64,000 bases of DNA from Aurantiacibacter marinus (GTDB lineage: Bacteria > Pseudomonadota > Alphaproteobacteria > Sphingomonadales > Sphingomonadaceae), in assembly GCF_001021555.1 (NCBI RefSeq), contig NZ_LDCP01000002.1, positions 620,001-684,000 of the forward strand, read 5' to 3'. Below are positions 9,265 to 18,334 of the stretch, piece by piece. Under the pieces are notes generated by a model, which saw only the letters and a list, made by a program, of their open reading frames with translations, was not told where the DNA came from and searched no databases. Made by a program: the position numbers and the translations under genes. Within the stretch, counting starts at the first letter, position 1, and each line of letters starts with the position of its first letter.

Positions 9265-10701
9265 CTAACTGATCGAAGGGCGCGGCCCCGGTGCCTCTGC
9301 GACATTCTCCAGCACTTCCTCCGGCACTGCTCCCTTGCGCGGGAACTTGACCGTGAGCATCAACAGCAATCCGAGGAGATGCATAGAGGCCACGATGAGG
9401 AACATCGGCCTGATCCCGCCGAACACCTCGCTGAAGCCGGATGCCCATGCGCCGATGCTGATGCCGAAATTGCTGCACGCCATGTACAGCGTGAACTGCG
9501 TCGCGGCGACGCGCGGGTCGCACAGCCGCATCGAGATAGGAAGCGCGGCGACAGTAATCAGCACGTCCAGTCCGGCCCATGCATAGACAAATGCCGTGAA
9601 GACACCCGGATCACTCCACTGGTCTGCAATCATCCACATCGCGAGGCTTACGAAGATATAAGCGGCAAACATGGTGATGGTCGCCCTCTTCGCGCCAAGC
9701 CTGTCGCCCAGATAACCGCCAATCGTCAGCCCCAGAATGCCTCCGACAAGCTGGGCCGAACCGACGACACCGGTGATGGATTGTTCGTCCCACCCGACTT
9801 CGCCAGCGCCGATGAGCGGCGTCAGCGCCGTGAACATGCCGTAGTGAAACCCGCGCACCAGCAGAACCGGGAACCACAGCACACTGATCGGTAACAGCAG
9901 AGATTTCAGAGTGGTCTTCAGGATGGGCCACCAAGCGCCAAGCTGGATGTTGAGATTGCGCGGATGGGCCTCCCCGTTGCTCCAGGGAAGGCAGCGCTCT
10001 CCGGGTCGTTCGCGCAGGATCAGTATGTATGCGGTGATCAGCCCGATAAAAAAGGCAGCGAGCAGATAGGCCGCTGCCGGGCCAAGCTGGGCGATGGCAA
10101 AACCGGTCAGCATGGTCGCCAAGGCAATGCCAATGGCCTGACCGCCGAACATCATGCCGCTACCGCGCGCGCGCTCATCCTCCTCCATTATATCCACCGC
10201 CAGCCCGTCTACCGCAACGTCCTGAAATGTCGTCGCCATGTTAACGAGGAAACCGGCGATGCCGAGCAGGAGGATGTCTTTCACACCCGGCTGGGCAACA
10301 GCGCAGAGAAGCAGCAGCGCGATCATCACGCATTGGGCCCCGGCGATCCAGACGCGCCTCCGCCCCATGGGCAGGAACGTGTATCGGTCCATGATGAAGC
10401 CGTTGACCAGCTTCAGGGTCCAGGGCAGCGCCGTCAGCCCGAGAACATAGGCAATGTCGGTCGCATCGGCTCCGTTCGCCGCCATCCAGGCCGGAATTGC
10501 GAACCAGAACAACCCGATTGGCACGCCCTGCGCGACATACAGAATAAACAGCGTGAACAGGCGCAATCGCCTGCTAGACGATAGAACAAAGCGTTCTTGC
10601 GCAAGTGTGTTTTCGATATCCCTGCCCCCATTGGAGGCGACCCCGAAGTATTCCTGGCACATCCGCAGACAGTTGGCAAAATCAGAATTGACCACTCCCA
10701 A
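9265..10701 (-). CDS. MFS transporter, AmpG/PAT-like
   Basis: A protein of up to 478 residues with about 12 membrane segments and the major-facilitator layout. YVAQGVPIGLFWFAIPAW near the first span and FQDVAVDGLAVDI are typical of the PAT/AmpG family, whose known members import anhydro-muropeptides or acetyl-CoA. Substrate here is not determinable. The longest start is TTG 10701; roughly 45 residues precede the first span, which is long for the family, so translation may begin further in, for example at the ATG of MCQEYFG. Divergent from yghU across about 70 bases. Confidence 0.85.
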   Translation of the reverse strand: MGVVNSDFANCLRMCQEYFGVASNGGRDIENTLAQERFVLSSSRRLRLFTLFILYVAQGVPIGLFWFAIPAWMAANGADATDIAYVLGLTALPWTLKLVNGFIMDRYTFLPMGRRRVWIAGAQCVMIALLLLCAVAQPGVKDILLLGIAGFLVNMATTFQDVAVDGLAVDIMEEDERARGSGMMFGGQAIGIALATMLTGFAIAQLGPAAAYLLAAFFIGLITAYILILRERPGERCLPWSNGEAHPRNLNIQLGAWWPILKTTLKSLLLPISVLWFPVLLVRGFHYGMFTALTPLIGAGEVGWDEQSITGVVGSAQLVGGILGLTIGGYLGDRLGAKRATITMFAAYIFVSLAMWMIADQWSDPGVFTAFVYAWAGLDVLITVAALPISMRLCDPRVAATQFTLYMACSNFGISIGAWASGFSEVFGGIRPMFLIVASMHLLGLLLMLTVKFPRKGAVPEEVLENVAEAPGPRPSIS

Positions 10702-10772
10702 GATTTGCTTGCCTTGTTAGCAGGCAGCCAAGCCGCCACCTGTGGCGCAGCAATTCAATTCAGGAGCACCGC

Positions 10773-11624
10773 ATGGCCGATCCCACCTACACCCCGCCCT
10801 CTGTCTGGCAGAATACTGAAAGCGGCGGCAAGTTTGCCAACATCAATCGCCCCACCGCAGGCGCACGGGTGAAAAAGGATTTGCCGGTGGGCGATCACGC
10901 CTTCCAGCTCTACTCGCTCGCCACGCCCAATGGTGTGAAGGCGACAATCATGTTCGAGGAATTGCTGGAAGCGGGCCATTCGGATGCGGAATATGATGCA
11001 TGGCTGATTGATATCAGTGATGGCGACCAGTTCAGCAGTGGTTTCACCGATCTCAATCCCAACGGCAAGATCCCCGCCCTGCTGGACCGCACGGGCGACA
11101 CACCGGTGCGTGTATTCGAATCCGGTGCGATCCTGATGCATTTGGCCGAAAAATTTGGTGTATTCTTGCCGGCAGACCACACCCGTGCAGAAGTGCTAAG
11201 CTGGCTGTTCTGGCAGGTCGGCAGCGCGCCCTTCATCGGCGGTGGCTTCGGCCATTTTTACGCTTATGCACCGGAAAAATATGAATACCCGATCAACCGT
11301 TACGCGATGGAAACAAAGCGCCTGTTCGATGTGGCGGACAGGCGGCTTGGCGAAAGCCGTTTTCTTGGCGGCGATGATTATACCATCGCCGATATGGCCG
11401 CCGCGCCGTGGATGATGCCTTTCGTGACCGGCGAAATCTACAATGACGCCAGGACTTTCCTGTCGATCGACGAATATGAAAACGTCGGCCGGTGGGCGCA
11501 TGAAATTCTTGCCCGCCCCGCCGTTCAGCGTGGCCGGATGGTCAATCGCAGTTGGGGCGAAGAAAGCGAACAGCTGCCAGAACGGCACTCGTCAGCCGAT
11601 TTTTCCGCACGACAAGCAAAGTAA
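10773..11624 (+). CDS. yghU: Glutathione-dependent disulfide-bond oxidoreductase, YghU-like GST
   Basis: A 283-residue nu-class GST homologous to E. coli YghU, which reduces 2-hydroxyethyl disulfide and organic hydroperoxides using two bound glutathiones. It has the family's N-terminal extension (YTPPSVWQ), a thioredoxin-like domain with YSLATPNGVKATIMFEE, the LNPNGKIPALLD cis-proline loop and VFESGAILMHLAEK. The helical domain contains GHFYAYAPEKYEYPI, typical of YghU. An AGGAG-like ribosome site (caggagcacc) precedes ATG 10773. It stands alone before the tRNA gene. Confidence 0.92.
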   Translation: MADPTYTPPSVWQNTESGGKFANINRPTAGARVKKDLPVGDHAFQLYSLATPNGVKATIMFEELLEAGHSDAEYDAWLIDISDGDQFSSGFTDLNPNGKIPALLDRTGDTPVRVFESGAILMHLAEKFGVFLPADHTRAEVLSWLFWQVGSAPFIGGGFGHFYAYAPEKYEYPINRYAMETKRLFDVADRRLGESRFLGGDDYTIADMAAAPWMMPFVTGEIYNDARTFLSIDEYENVGRWAHEILARPAVQRGRMVNRSWGEESEQLPERHSSADFSARQAK

Positions 11625-11632
11625 CGCCCGAT

Positions 11633-11665
11633 GTGCAGCGCGCGGCCTTGCGCCATGCGCTGCAC
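11633..11665. repeat. Inverted repeat hairpin between yghU and tRNA-Gln
   Basis: A perfect 9-base inverted repeat, GTGCAGCGC at 11633-11641 and GCGCTGCAC at 11657-11665, encloses a 15-base loop. No T-tract follows, so it is not a canonical Rho-independent terminator. It may protect the yghU mRNA end or mark a processing point ahead of the tRNA. Confidence 0.5.
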
Positions 11666-11675
11666 GCGTTATATG
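11648..11675 (+). promoter_or_regulatory. Possible promoter of tRNA-Gln
   Basis: TTGCGC at 11648-11653 and TATATG at 11670-11675 are 16 bases apart and resemble sigma-70 -35 and -10 elements. Initiation about seven bases further on would leave a short leader before the tRNA at 11689. Weak evidence, based on position and consensus only. Confidence 0.35.
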
Positions 11676-11688
11676 AGCGCCCTCCTGC

Positions 11689-11763
11689 TGGGGTGTGGCC
11701 AAGTGGTAAGGCACCGGTTTTTGGTATCGGCATTCGCAGGTTCGATCCCTGCCACCCCAGCCA
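11689..11763 (+). tRNA. tRNA-Gln (anticodon TTG)
   Basis: A complete 75-base cloverleaf. The acceptor stem pairs TGGGGTG (11689-11695) with CACCCCA (11753-11759). The anticodon arm is CCGGT-TTTTGGT-ATCGG with TTG at positions 34-36, reading CAA. The T-arm is GCAGG-TTCGATC-CCTGC. Discriminator G and an encoded CCA tail end the gene at 11763. The TGGGG acceptor start is typical of bacterial tRNA-Gln. Confidence 0.97.
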
Positions 11764-11779
11764 TTTCTTCCAATCCGCC

Positions 11780-13252
11780 TTAATTGACGAGCACGGCGCG
11801 GCCCGTGCCGTTTACGCGCAGCGGCAGATAAAGGCCCTGCTCCACAGCATGGATTTGTCCGTGGCGCACCTGCGAAATATCGGCTGACAAACGCACGTCA
11901 CCAATACGGATTTCCTCCAGCGCTTGCTGCGCCAGTTCGAGGACATGGGCGTATTCCCGATCAAAATTTTCCTGCAATGCGGCCTCGATCCGGGCGTTGA
12001 CCTGCGGCGACTGCGCAAACTTCAGCAACAGGTCGGAGGCCAGCCGGTCGGTGTCTCCGTAAACCTGCAAGTCTTCGATGGAGATGCGTTCGCTGTCATA
12101 ATCGCCCCGCGGGCGGCCGGTCAGCCACAGGCGCCCCTGCACTTTGCCATAACGGCGCGCAGTGCCCTGGGTGGGTGTCATGGCCAGATCGATGCCCACC
12201 GCAATGCGCCCGCCGCTGGTGGGGTAAATCTCGACAGCCGCAATCTCTGTATTCACCCGTCCCACTCCGGGCAGCGCGATGCCGCGTTCATCCAGCTGGC
12301 GCAGTTCGCGCAGCACAATCGGCTCCAGCAGGGCATATTCGCTCATCACCGGCAGGAAGATATCGAGCCCCTCTGCGCCCTGCGGCGGTGCGTTGGGCGG
12401 CAGTGGTATCGCTTCGGGCGGTTCGGGCCGCTCTCCCAGAAAGGTTCGGGTGCGCGCTCCCATCGCGAGATTGATGGTCAGAGCATTGCGACCCGCCGAC
12501 ATGGCTGTGATGCCGATGGTTTTCGGTTCCAGCCACAGCCACGCAGGCGGATTTTCGCTGTTGAGCGATTCCACGGTAAAGGCCTGCTGCCACAATTCAG
12601 CAGCCTGTGAGCGCACATCTACGCGCGCCAGTTCGCGTTCGATCTGGCGCTCGATCCGCGCCATGACCGGGCGCAGCCGCTCATCTGCCTCTTCCATGAA
12701 CGTGATGCGCTGGCCCAGGAAATCTATGCCAGGCGCGCGGGACCAGTTGTAGCGAAGAGTTATGTCGGTGGCGGGCGACCAGTTCCGGTCGATATCTATC
12801 CGCACCACTGCTTCTACCACGGCACTTCCCGTGGCGGTTTCGCCGCGCAGAATACCGCCGATATCGCGCGCGGAAACCTGCGCCGTGACAGGCATACGAA
12901 CGATCAGATTGCGCCCTTCACCGCGTAAGGTAATGTTCCCGCGCTGCACATTGCCCACGATCCGGCAACTGATGCGGGGCGTCACCCGGATCTCGCGGCC
13001 GAGTACGCTCACCCGTTCAGGCGGAACGCAATCGCCGCGGCTTTCATCAATGGCATAAAGCGTGCGCGGCACGTCACTGGCGATCAGGTCGCGGATCCGC
13101 GCCAGCGGTATCGTGACAGGTAGACCAAGCCGCGAATCAACGTCCGGGATTTGCAGCTGCGCAGCATCGCGCGGCGGTGCCTCAACCGCGATTTCATTAC
13201 GGCATCCACCGAGCAACAACGCAATCAGCGCCAGCGCGGCGAAAAATCTCAT
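11780..13252 (-). CDS. DUF4403 family lipoprotein
   Basis: A 490-residue protein beginning MRFFAALALIALLLGGC, a lipoprotein signal with lipobox cysteine C17. The frame is open to 13309, but ATG 13252 places the signal correctly. The mature protein is long and beta-rich with DUF4403 features: paired similar halves, conserved PGVDFLG-like segment APGIDFLGQRI, and a C-terminal half ending in YLPLRVNGTGRAVLV. DUF4403 proteins are envelope proteins of unknown role. Its 3' end lies only 16 bases from tRNA-Gln on the opposite strand. Confidence 0.85.
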   Translation of the reverse strand: MRFFAALALIALLLGGCRNEIAVEAPPRDAAQLQIPDVDSRLGLPVTIPLARIRDLIASDVPRTLYAIDESRGDCVPPERVSVLGREIRVTPRISCRIVGNVQRGNITLRGEGRNLIVRMPVTAQVSARDIGGILRGETATGSAVVEAVVRIDIDRNWSPATDITLRYNWSRAPGIDFLGQRITFMEEADERLRPVMARIERQIERELARVDVRSQAAELWQQAFTVESLNSENPPAWLWLEPKTIGITAMSAGRNALTINLAMGARTRTFLGERPEPPEAIPLPPNAPPQGAEGLDIFLPVMSEYALLEPIVLRELRQLDERGIALPGVGRVNTEIAAVEIYPTSGGRIAVGIDLAMTPTQGTARRYGKVQGRLWLTGRPRGDYDSERISIEDLQVYGDTDRLASDLLLKFAQSPQVNARIEAALQENFDREYAHVLELAQQALEEIRIGDVRLSADISQVRHGQIHAVEQGLYLPLRVNGTGRAVLVN

Positions 13253-13352
13253 GATGTTAGCCCCATAGCCGCCAATTCTGCTTGCGAACTTGCGCGTAGG
13301 CAAGCGCAAAACCGCTCCCGGATTACACGTTGGGGAAGTTTCGTCGGAAAGT

Positions 13353-14027
13353 TTAGTCGGAAGGTTCCAGAACGGGCTGCGGGTTGTTCGGCGTCAATAT
13401 CAGTTCATTGTTCTCGATCCGCACCGACGCCAGCCGCGAAAGGAGGTTCATTCCGATGACATTGGTTTGTCCCAGTCCCGGCGCAATCACGGCATCCAGT
13501 CCGCGCGCAGCAACATTACCAAAGCGCATTTCATCGATGTTGGTCATGTGCGCCGCCACCACGCCATTGGCGGTGTTCAGGCGGATCGGCAAGCCGCCGT
13601 CACGTTCATCCAACCCGGCAGCGCGGGCCGTGTCTTGTGAAACTGCAGTCAGCGTGGCTCCGGTATCGACGAGGAACGCTGCGCGGTGGCCGTTCACGTC
13701 AGCCTCCAGCCAGTAATGCCCGTCAATATGCATGGGGATGCGCGTTTCGCGGCCTTCCACCACTTGTTCGGGCAGGCCGATTTCCGGCACGGCGAGCGAA
13801 AAGCGCGGATCAAGGCGCGACAATTGCAGCACAACCAGCACCAGCACCCCGATAAGGGCAAACGTGCTGCCTGTGCGCAGGATGCGACCGAGCAGCGGCA
13901 CCCGCTTCATCATTACGGAACCAAGCACGCCTGCCACCATCGCAAAAACCGCGACCATGAGCAGTCCCGATTGCGGGAGCTCGCGGATCGAATGGGCGAG
14001 CTGATCAAAAACAGGCGCGAAATCCAT
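13353..14027 (-). CDS. Membrane-anchored retropepsin-like aspartic protease (TIGR02281 type)
   Basis: A 224-residue protein with two hydrophobic N-terminal segments (about 22-40 and 56-69) followed by a single retropepsin-fold domain. The catalytic triad is DTGAT at D121, with a second hydrophobic strand-glycine motif (NVIGMNLLSRL) near the C-terminus. Members of this clan AA family are dimeric, periplasm-facing proteases common in alphaproteobacteria; substrates are generally unknown. The ATG at 14027 gives the family length. Confidence 0.88.
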   Translation of the reverse strand: MDFAPVFDQLAHSIRELPQSGLLMVAVFAMVAGVLGSVMMKRVPLLGRILRTGSTFALIGVLVLVVLQLSRLDPRFSLAVPEIGLPEQVVEGRETRIPMHIDGHYWLEADVNGHRAAFLVDTGATLTAVSQDTARAAGLDERDGGLPIRLNTANGVVAAHMTNIDEMRFGNVAARGLDAVIAPGLGQTNVIGMNLLSRLASVRIENNELILTPNNPQPVLEPSD

Positions 14028-14086
14028 GATGCCCTATATAGCGCGCGATCTGGGATTTGCGATGAACGACCCTGTGATGGCCATAA

Positions 14087-15073
14087 TTACGGTGCGCTGC
14101 GCGGTATGGTAGCCCGGGCGAGCACCAGCGAGAAACGCTCCTCCGCATCGGTCCAGTGTTCCACCGGCGTCCAGTGTCCCGCCAGCAGCAAGGTGTTGGC
14201 ACTGCGGCGCACGAATTTGTGGCTGTTTTCCGTGTGGATGGTTTCGCCCGCTTTCATGGCGAATTGCTCTCCGGAAACGGTGAAGTTCACTTCCTGTTGT
14301 GCCACCAGATGCATCTCGATCCGTGCATAAGTATCTACCCAGCGGGCCTCATGCTGAAACGCCTCTACCGGAATCGCGGCGTCCAGTTCGCGGTTGATAC
14401 GGGTGAGCAGGTTAAGGTTGAAGGCCGCCGTGACACCCGCTGCGTCATCATATGCCGCCTCCAGCACCGTTTTGTCTTTCACCAGATCCATGCCGATCAA
14501 CAGCAGCGCACCGTCACCCAGAGTGACACGCATTTCGCGTAGCAGATCGACAGCGGTGCGCGGCACCATATTGCCAATTGTGGAGCCGGGGAAAAAGCCG
14601 AGCTTGGGCAGATTGGCCACCGCGCCGGGCAATTCGACGCGCTTGGTAAAGTCTGCCTCCACCGGATGCACCGGCAGGCCGGGAAATTTCGCCGAAAGAT
14701 CGGCGGCAGCAGCGCGCAGGAATTCGCCCGATATATCGAGCGGCACGTAGGCGCCGGGTGCAATGGCGGAAAGCAGCAGCGGCGTTTTGACCGAAGATCC
14801 GGAGCCGAATTCAACTACGGCGCGCCCGGCCCCGATCAGCCGCGCGAATTCATCGCCCTTGCCGCGCAGGATTTCCGTCTCTGCGCGAGTCGGGTAATAT
14901 TCCGGAACCCGGGTGATATCCTCGAACAATTGTGAGCCGCGCTCGTCGTAAAACCAGCGCGCGGGGATCGCCTTTTGCGGCTGGGAAAGCCCGCTCAGGA
15001 CATCGCTTCGAAACGCACGGTCGACGCCCCCCTCGTCAAGATCGACGAGGCGAATGCCCTCTGAATCACTCAT
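14087..15073 (-). CDS. egtD: L-histidine N(alpha)-methyltransferase, ergothioneine synthesis
   Basis: A 328-residue SAM-dependent methyltransferase that trimethylates histidine to hercynine, the first committed step to ergothioneine. FYDERGSQLFEDITRVPEYY (41-60) and the SAM motif VVEFGSGSSVKT (87-98) are hallmark EgtD segments. Start ATG at 15073 shares one base with the TGA stop of egtB (TGATG), so translation is coupled. The frame extends upstream inside egtB, but the coupled ATG gives the right family length. No egtC or egtE is present nearby. Confidence 0.95.
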   Translation of the reverse strand: MSDSEGIRLVDLDEGGVDRAFRSDVLSGLSQPQKAIPARWFYDERGSQLFEDITRVPEYYPTRAETEILRGKGDEFARLIGAGRAVVEFGSGSSVKTPLLLSAIAPGAYVPLDISGEFLRAAAADLSAKFPGLPVHPVEADFTKRVELPGAVANLPKLGFFPGSTIGNMVPRTAVDLLREMRVTLGDGALLLIGMDLVKDKTVLEAAYDDAAGVTAAFNLNLLTRINRELDAAIPVEAFQHEARWVDTYARIEMHLVAQQEVNFTVSGEQFAMKAGETIHTENSHKFVRRSANTLLLAGHWTPVEHWTDAEERFSLVLARATIPRSAP

Positions 15074-16332
15074 CAAATGTCCTTTGCGAGGCGGAGTCCG
15101 GTGAACTGCCAACGCTGCTGAGAATAGAAGAAATTGCGGTAACTTGGCCGCGAATGACCACGCACTGTGGCGCAGCTGGCGCCTTTCAGCACCCACTGTC
15201 CCGCCATGAACTTGCCGTTGTATTCGCCCACTGCGCCCGGTTCCGGCTGGAACCGCGGATAAGGGGAATAGGTAGACCGCGTGAATTGCCACACGTCACC
15301 AAACAGCTCTGCCGTGCCGACCGGTTGCGGCGGCGCTGCGCCGTCCAGCTGGTTGCCTGCGGCCGGTTCGAAACTTGGTGCATCCTGCGGTGCATCCTGC
15401 CCGCGAGCGACCGCTTCCCATTCGAATTCTGTCGGCAAACGCGCGCCTGCCCAAGTGGCGAACGCTTCCGCCTCGTAAAACGAAATATGGCTGACCGGCG
15501 CGTCAGGATCGCGCACCTGCCAGCCGCAATGCGTGAAATGCTCGTCCCCGCGCCAGTACAGCGGCGAACCGATATCGCGCCGGTCAAGCCAGGCCCATGC
15601 ATCCGACAACCACAGGCGGTGATCGCGGTAGCCGCCATCGGCGATGAATTCAGCCCAATCAGCATTGGTTACAAGGCGGCGAGACAGTGCAAAAGGTTGC
15701 AGCAAGGTGCGATGCGCAGGGCCTTCATTGTCGAACGCAAACCCTTCTGCCTGATGGCCGATACGTGCGATGCCGCCGGGATGGGAAATCCAGCCATCTT
15801 GCTGTGCTGGCGCTTGCTTGTGGGTTTTGTCCCACATGGCCGGACCAAGCGGGTTCTTGCTGAAGGCGTGTTTGATATCGGTCAGCAGCAATTCGATGTG
15901 CTGCTGTTCATGCGCAATGCCAAGTTCGATCAGATCGGCGCAGGCCGGGTTGCCCAGCAAGGCCTCCATCGCGGCGTCCACATGTTGCCGCCAGTCCAGC
16001 ACTTGTTCCAGCGTTGGCCGGGTAACAAGGCCGCGGTTGCGGCGGGCAATACGCTCCCCCTCCGCCTCGTAATAGGAATTGAACAGGAACGGGAATTGTT
16101 CATCGAACAAAGCATATTCAGGCGCATGATCGCGCAGCAGAAACGTTTCCCAGAACCATGTCGTATGCGCCGCATGCCATTTGGCAGGAGATGCATCATC
16201 CATTGACTGAATGGTGGCATCCGCTTCGCTCAACGGTTCCAGCAAGTCCTGCATCAATCGCCGGGTCGCGCGAAAACGGCCCACAAGCGATTGGCTGGCA
16301 TCTGTTGCAAGGCGGGGTTCGGCCTGGGGCAA
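15073..16332 (-). CDS. egtB: Ergothioneine biosynthesis protein EgtB (sulfoxide synthase)
   Basis: A 419-residue non-heme iron enzyme joining hercynine to a thiol donor through an oxidative C-S bond. The N-terminal DinB-like domain has WHAAHTTWFWE (H53/H56) and HEQQH (H141, H145), supplying the three iron histidines. The C-terminal FGE-sulfatase domain carries EAEAFATWAGARLPTEFEWE and a terminal FFYSQQRWQFTGLRL. Known homologues use gamma-glutamylcysteine or cysteine; lack of a neighbouring egtC amidohydrolase leaves the donor open. It precedes and is translationally coupled to egtD. Confidence 0.95.
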   Translation of the reverse strand: MPQAEPRLATDASQSLVGRFRATRRLMQDLLEPLSEADATIQSMDDASPAKWHAAHTTWFWETFLLRDHAPEYALFDEQFPFLFNSYYEAEGERIARRNRGLVTRPTLEQVLDWRQHVDAAMEALLGNPACADLIELGIAHEQQHIELLLTDIKHAFSKNPLGPAMWDKTHKQAPAQQDGWISHPGGIARIGHQAEGFAFDNEGPAHRTLLQPFALSRRLVTNADWAEFIADGGYRDHRLWLSDAWAWLDRRDIGSPLYWRGDEHFTHCGWQVRDPDAPVSHISFYEAEAFATWAGARLPTEFEWEAVARGQDAPQDAPSFEPAAGNQLDGAAPPQPVGTAELFGDVWQFTRSTYSPYPRFQPEPGAVGEYNGKFMAGQWVLKGASCATVRGHSRPSYRNFFYSQQRWQFTGLRLAKDI

Positions 16333-16432
16333 AGCCCTCTCCTGTCGGCGATCAATATCCGTCGGCCACTAACATGGGGCAAGGTCTTCCCAATTGAAAC
16401 CCCTAGCTTTTGTCCATGTTGTGCAATTGCCG

Positions 16433-18247
16433 TCAGGCTGCGCGGCGAACCCGGTTGCGGCCACTTTCCTTGGCTTTGTAAAGTGCTGCATCTGCCCGGG
16501 CAAGCAACCCGTCACCGTCATCGCCGGCTTCAAACTGGGCCAGACCGATGCTGACCGTAATATTGGGCAGTGACGATCCCTCGATCCCCCGCTCGACAGA
16601 TTGACGCAGCCGCTCTGCAAGGGCGCGTGCAGCTGCGGCGTTGATGCGGGGAAGCAGCCAGACGAATTCTTCGCCTCCGATGCGCCCGACCAGATCGCCT
16701 TGCCGCGCCTGTCTCCGCGCCAGTTCGGCCACCTGCACGATCACTTCGTCTCCGGTCTGGTGTCCGTGGGTGTCGTTCACCAACTTGAAATGGTCGATAT
16801 CGAACATGATCGCCGTCAGCGCAGAACCATGCTGCTGTGCCACATTCACCATATTTTCCAGCCGGCCGAATGTGCAGCGGCGGTTGGGCAGGTTGGTCAA
16901 CGGATCGGTGTTGGCCAGTTCCTGCGCTTCCTTTGCCAATTGCACTGCCCTGCCCCGCGCCAGATCAAGCGCTTGTTCGCGGTGCACCTGCTCCGTCACT
17001 TCCATTGCCGCGCCAAAGATGGCGATGCGGTTGCCTTCATTGTCGAATTCGTTGAGTACCGAAATGCGCAGGATCCGCTCGGCACCTGCCGGCGGCTTGA
17101 TGCGATAATCGAAGGAGAACGGCTCCCGCTCCTCCCGGTTGGACGTAACCTTGCGAAACATGGCGGTGCTGCCATCCGGTAGAAGATGGCTTATATCTCC
17201 CGGATCGGGCGCCAGATCCTCAGGCAATCCGTGAATTGCCAGCATTCGCCGTGACCAATCCTGCTCGCCCGTAAGCATATCCAGCCGCCACCTGCCGATA
17301 CCTGCCAATTGCTCCGCCAGATCGAGCAACATCAGGTTTTCATGCATGGCGGAATTGCGACGGATCAATTCAAATTGCAGGTCTTCGCGCTTCATCAGGA
17401 TCGCCGCCAGTGGCAAGGCGGTGGCCAGCATGGTGAACAGCCAGCTTTGCAACTCCAGCACAGCGCTGCCGATGGAACCATCATGCATCAGCAACGGGCT
17501 TTGCCCGCCGAGACCGAGCACGCTTGCCACGGCAATATAGCTCAGCAAGGTCATCGCAATTGCCGGGTGGCCAAAGCGCACAGCCATGCCGATCATCGCT
17601 GCGACCAACAGCGGCATCAGCGTGATGGCATTCACCTGCAAGGCCAGCGCCGCCAGAACCGCGCATCCGCCCAGAGCAAGCAGCAATGCCGGGTCGACCG
17701 CTATTCTTCCATCATTGTGCCAACGCACAATCACGCTGCGGGCATGGAGCAAAGCGGGAGTTACGATCAAAATACCCAGCACATTGGCCAGAAACCATGC
17801 ACCAAATTCAGCAAAAGACTGTTCCGGCCGGAATGGCAGCACGAGCGTGGCGCCCACCAGGCAACTGGCAATTGCCGATCCGAACAGTCCGATAACGTGG
17901 GTAACCCGGCGCGGAATTGCGGTCCGGCTGCCAAGAACTTTCCGGCTCAGCGCGGCGCAGATGGTTGCTTGTGCGACGGCAGAAACGGCGCCTGCGAAAG
18001 CGATCACAAGTGATGTGCCGACCAATGCCCCGACGATAAACTGCACAGGCAACAACCCTGCCACAAGCAACGGCCATTGTTTGCGCGGGATATGGCGGAA
18101 CGCCGCCACTGCAACCCCGCTTGGTGCCCAGAACAGCAGGGCCGTCCCCAACCCGTCGCGCACGAACAGGCTGCCCAGGGCAACAATCGCCCACAGGGCG
18201 CTGGCCAAAAGCGTCTCGCGCAGCGGCTGAAAAGGTCGCAAATTCAA
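16433..18247 (-). CDS. Membrane diguanylate cyclase, MASE1-PAS-GGDEF
   Basis: A 604-residue protein likely to make cyclic-di-GMP from GTP. About eight to nine N-terminal membrane segments form a MASE1 sensor (residues 1 to about 290, ALLFWAPSGVAVAAF). A PAS-like region with a PAC-type segment (about 310-430, FSFDYRIKPPAGAERILRIS) follows, then a GGDEF domain. The active site is GGEEF at 524-528, which is catalytically competent in known enzymes. RQGD (515-518), exactly five residues upstream, matches the RxxD inhibitory site, so product feedback is expected. It lies 100 bases upstream of egtB on the same strand; no functional link is evident. Confidence 0.92.
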   Translation of the reverse strand: MNLRPFQPLRETLLASALWAIVALGSLFVRDGLGTALLFWAPSGVAVAAFRHIPRKQWPLLVAGLLPVQFIVGALVGTSLVIAFAGAVSAVAQATICAALSRKVLGSRTAIPRRVTHVIGLFGSAIASCLVGATLVLPFRPEQSFAEFGAWFLANVLGILIVTPALLHARSVIVRWHNDGRIAVDPALLLALGGCAVLAALALQVNAITLMPLLVAAMIGMAVRFGHPAIAMTLLSYIAVASVLGLGGQSPLLMHDGSIGSAVLELQSWLFTMLATALPLAAILMKREDLQFELIRRNSAMHENLMLLDLAEQLAGIGRWRLDMLTGEQDWSRRMLAIHGLPEDLAPDPGDISHLLPDGSTAMFRKVTSNREEREPFSFDYRIKPPAGAERILRISVLNEFDNEGNRIAIFGAAMEVTEQVHREQALDLARGRAVQLAKEAQELANTDPLTNLPNRRCTFGRLENMVNVAQQHGSALTAIMFDIDHFKLVNDTHGHQTGDEVIVQVAELARRQARQGDLVGRIGGEEFVWLLPRINAAAARALAERLRQSVERGIEGSSLPNITVSIGLAQFEAGDDGDGLLARADAALYKAKESGRNRVRRAA

Positions 18248-18334
18248 TTCCCCAAAGGTCTCTGCCTCGGAGGTCTAATCCGCTATGGTGTCGATGCGTT
18301 GCAGCCAACCTTACGCGAAACTGCGTAACGCCGG

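Noticed and set aside
14932-16206. 424-codon plus-strand frame opposite egtB
   Set aside because: EgtB is fully supported; the other frame has no motif.
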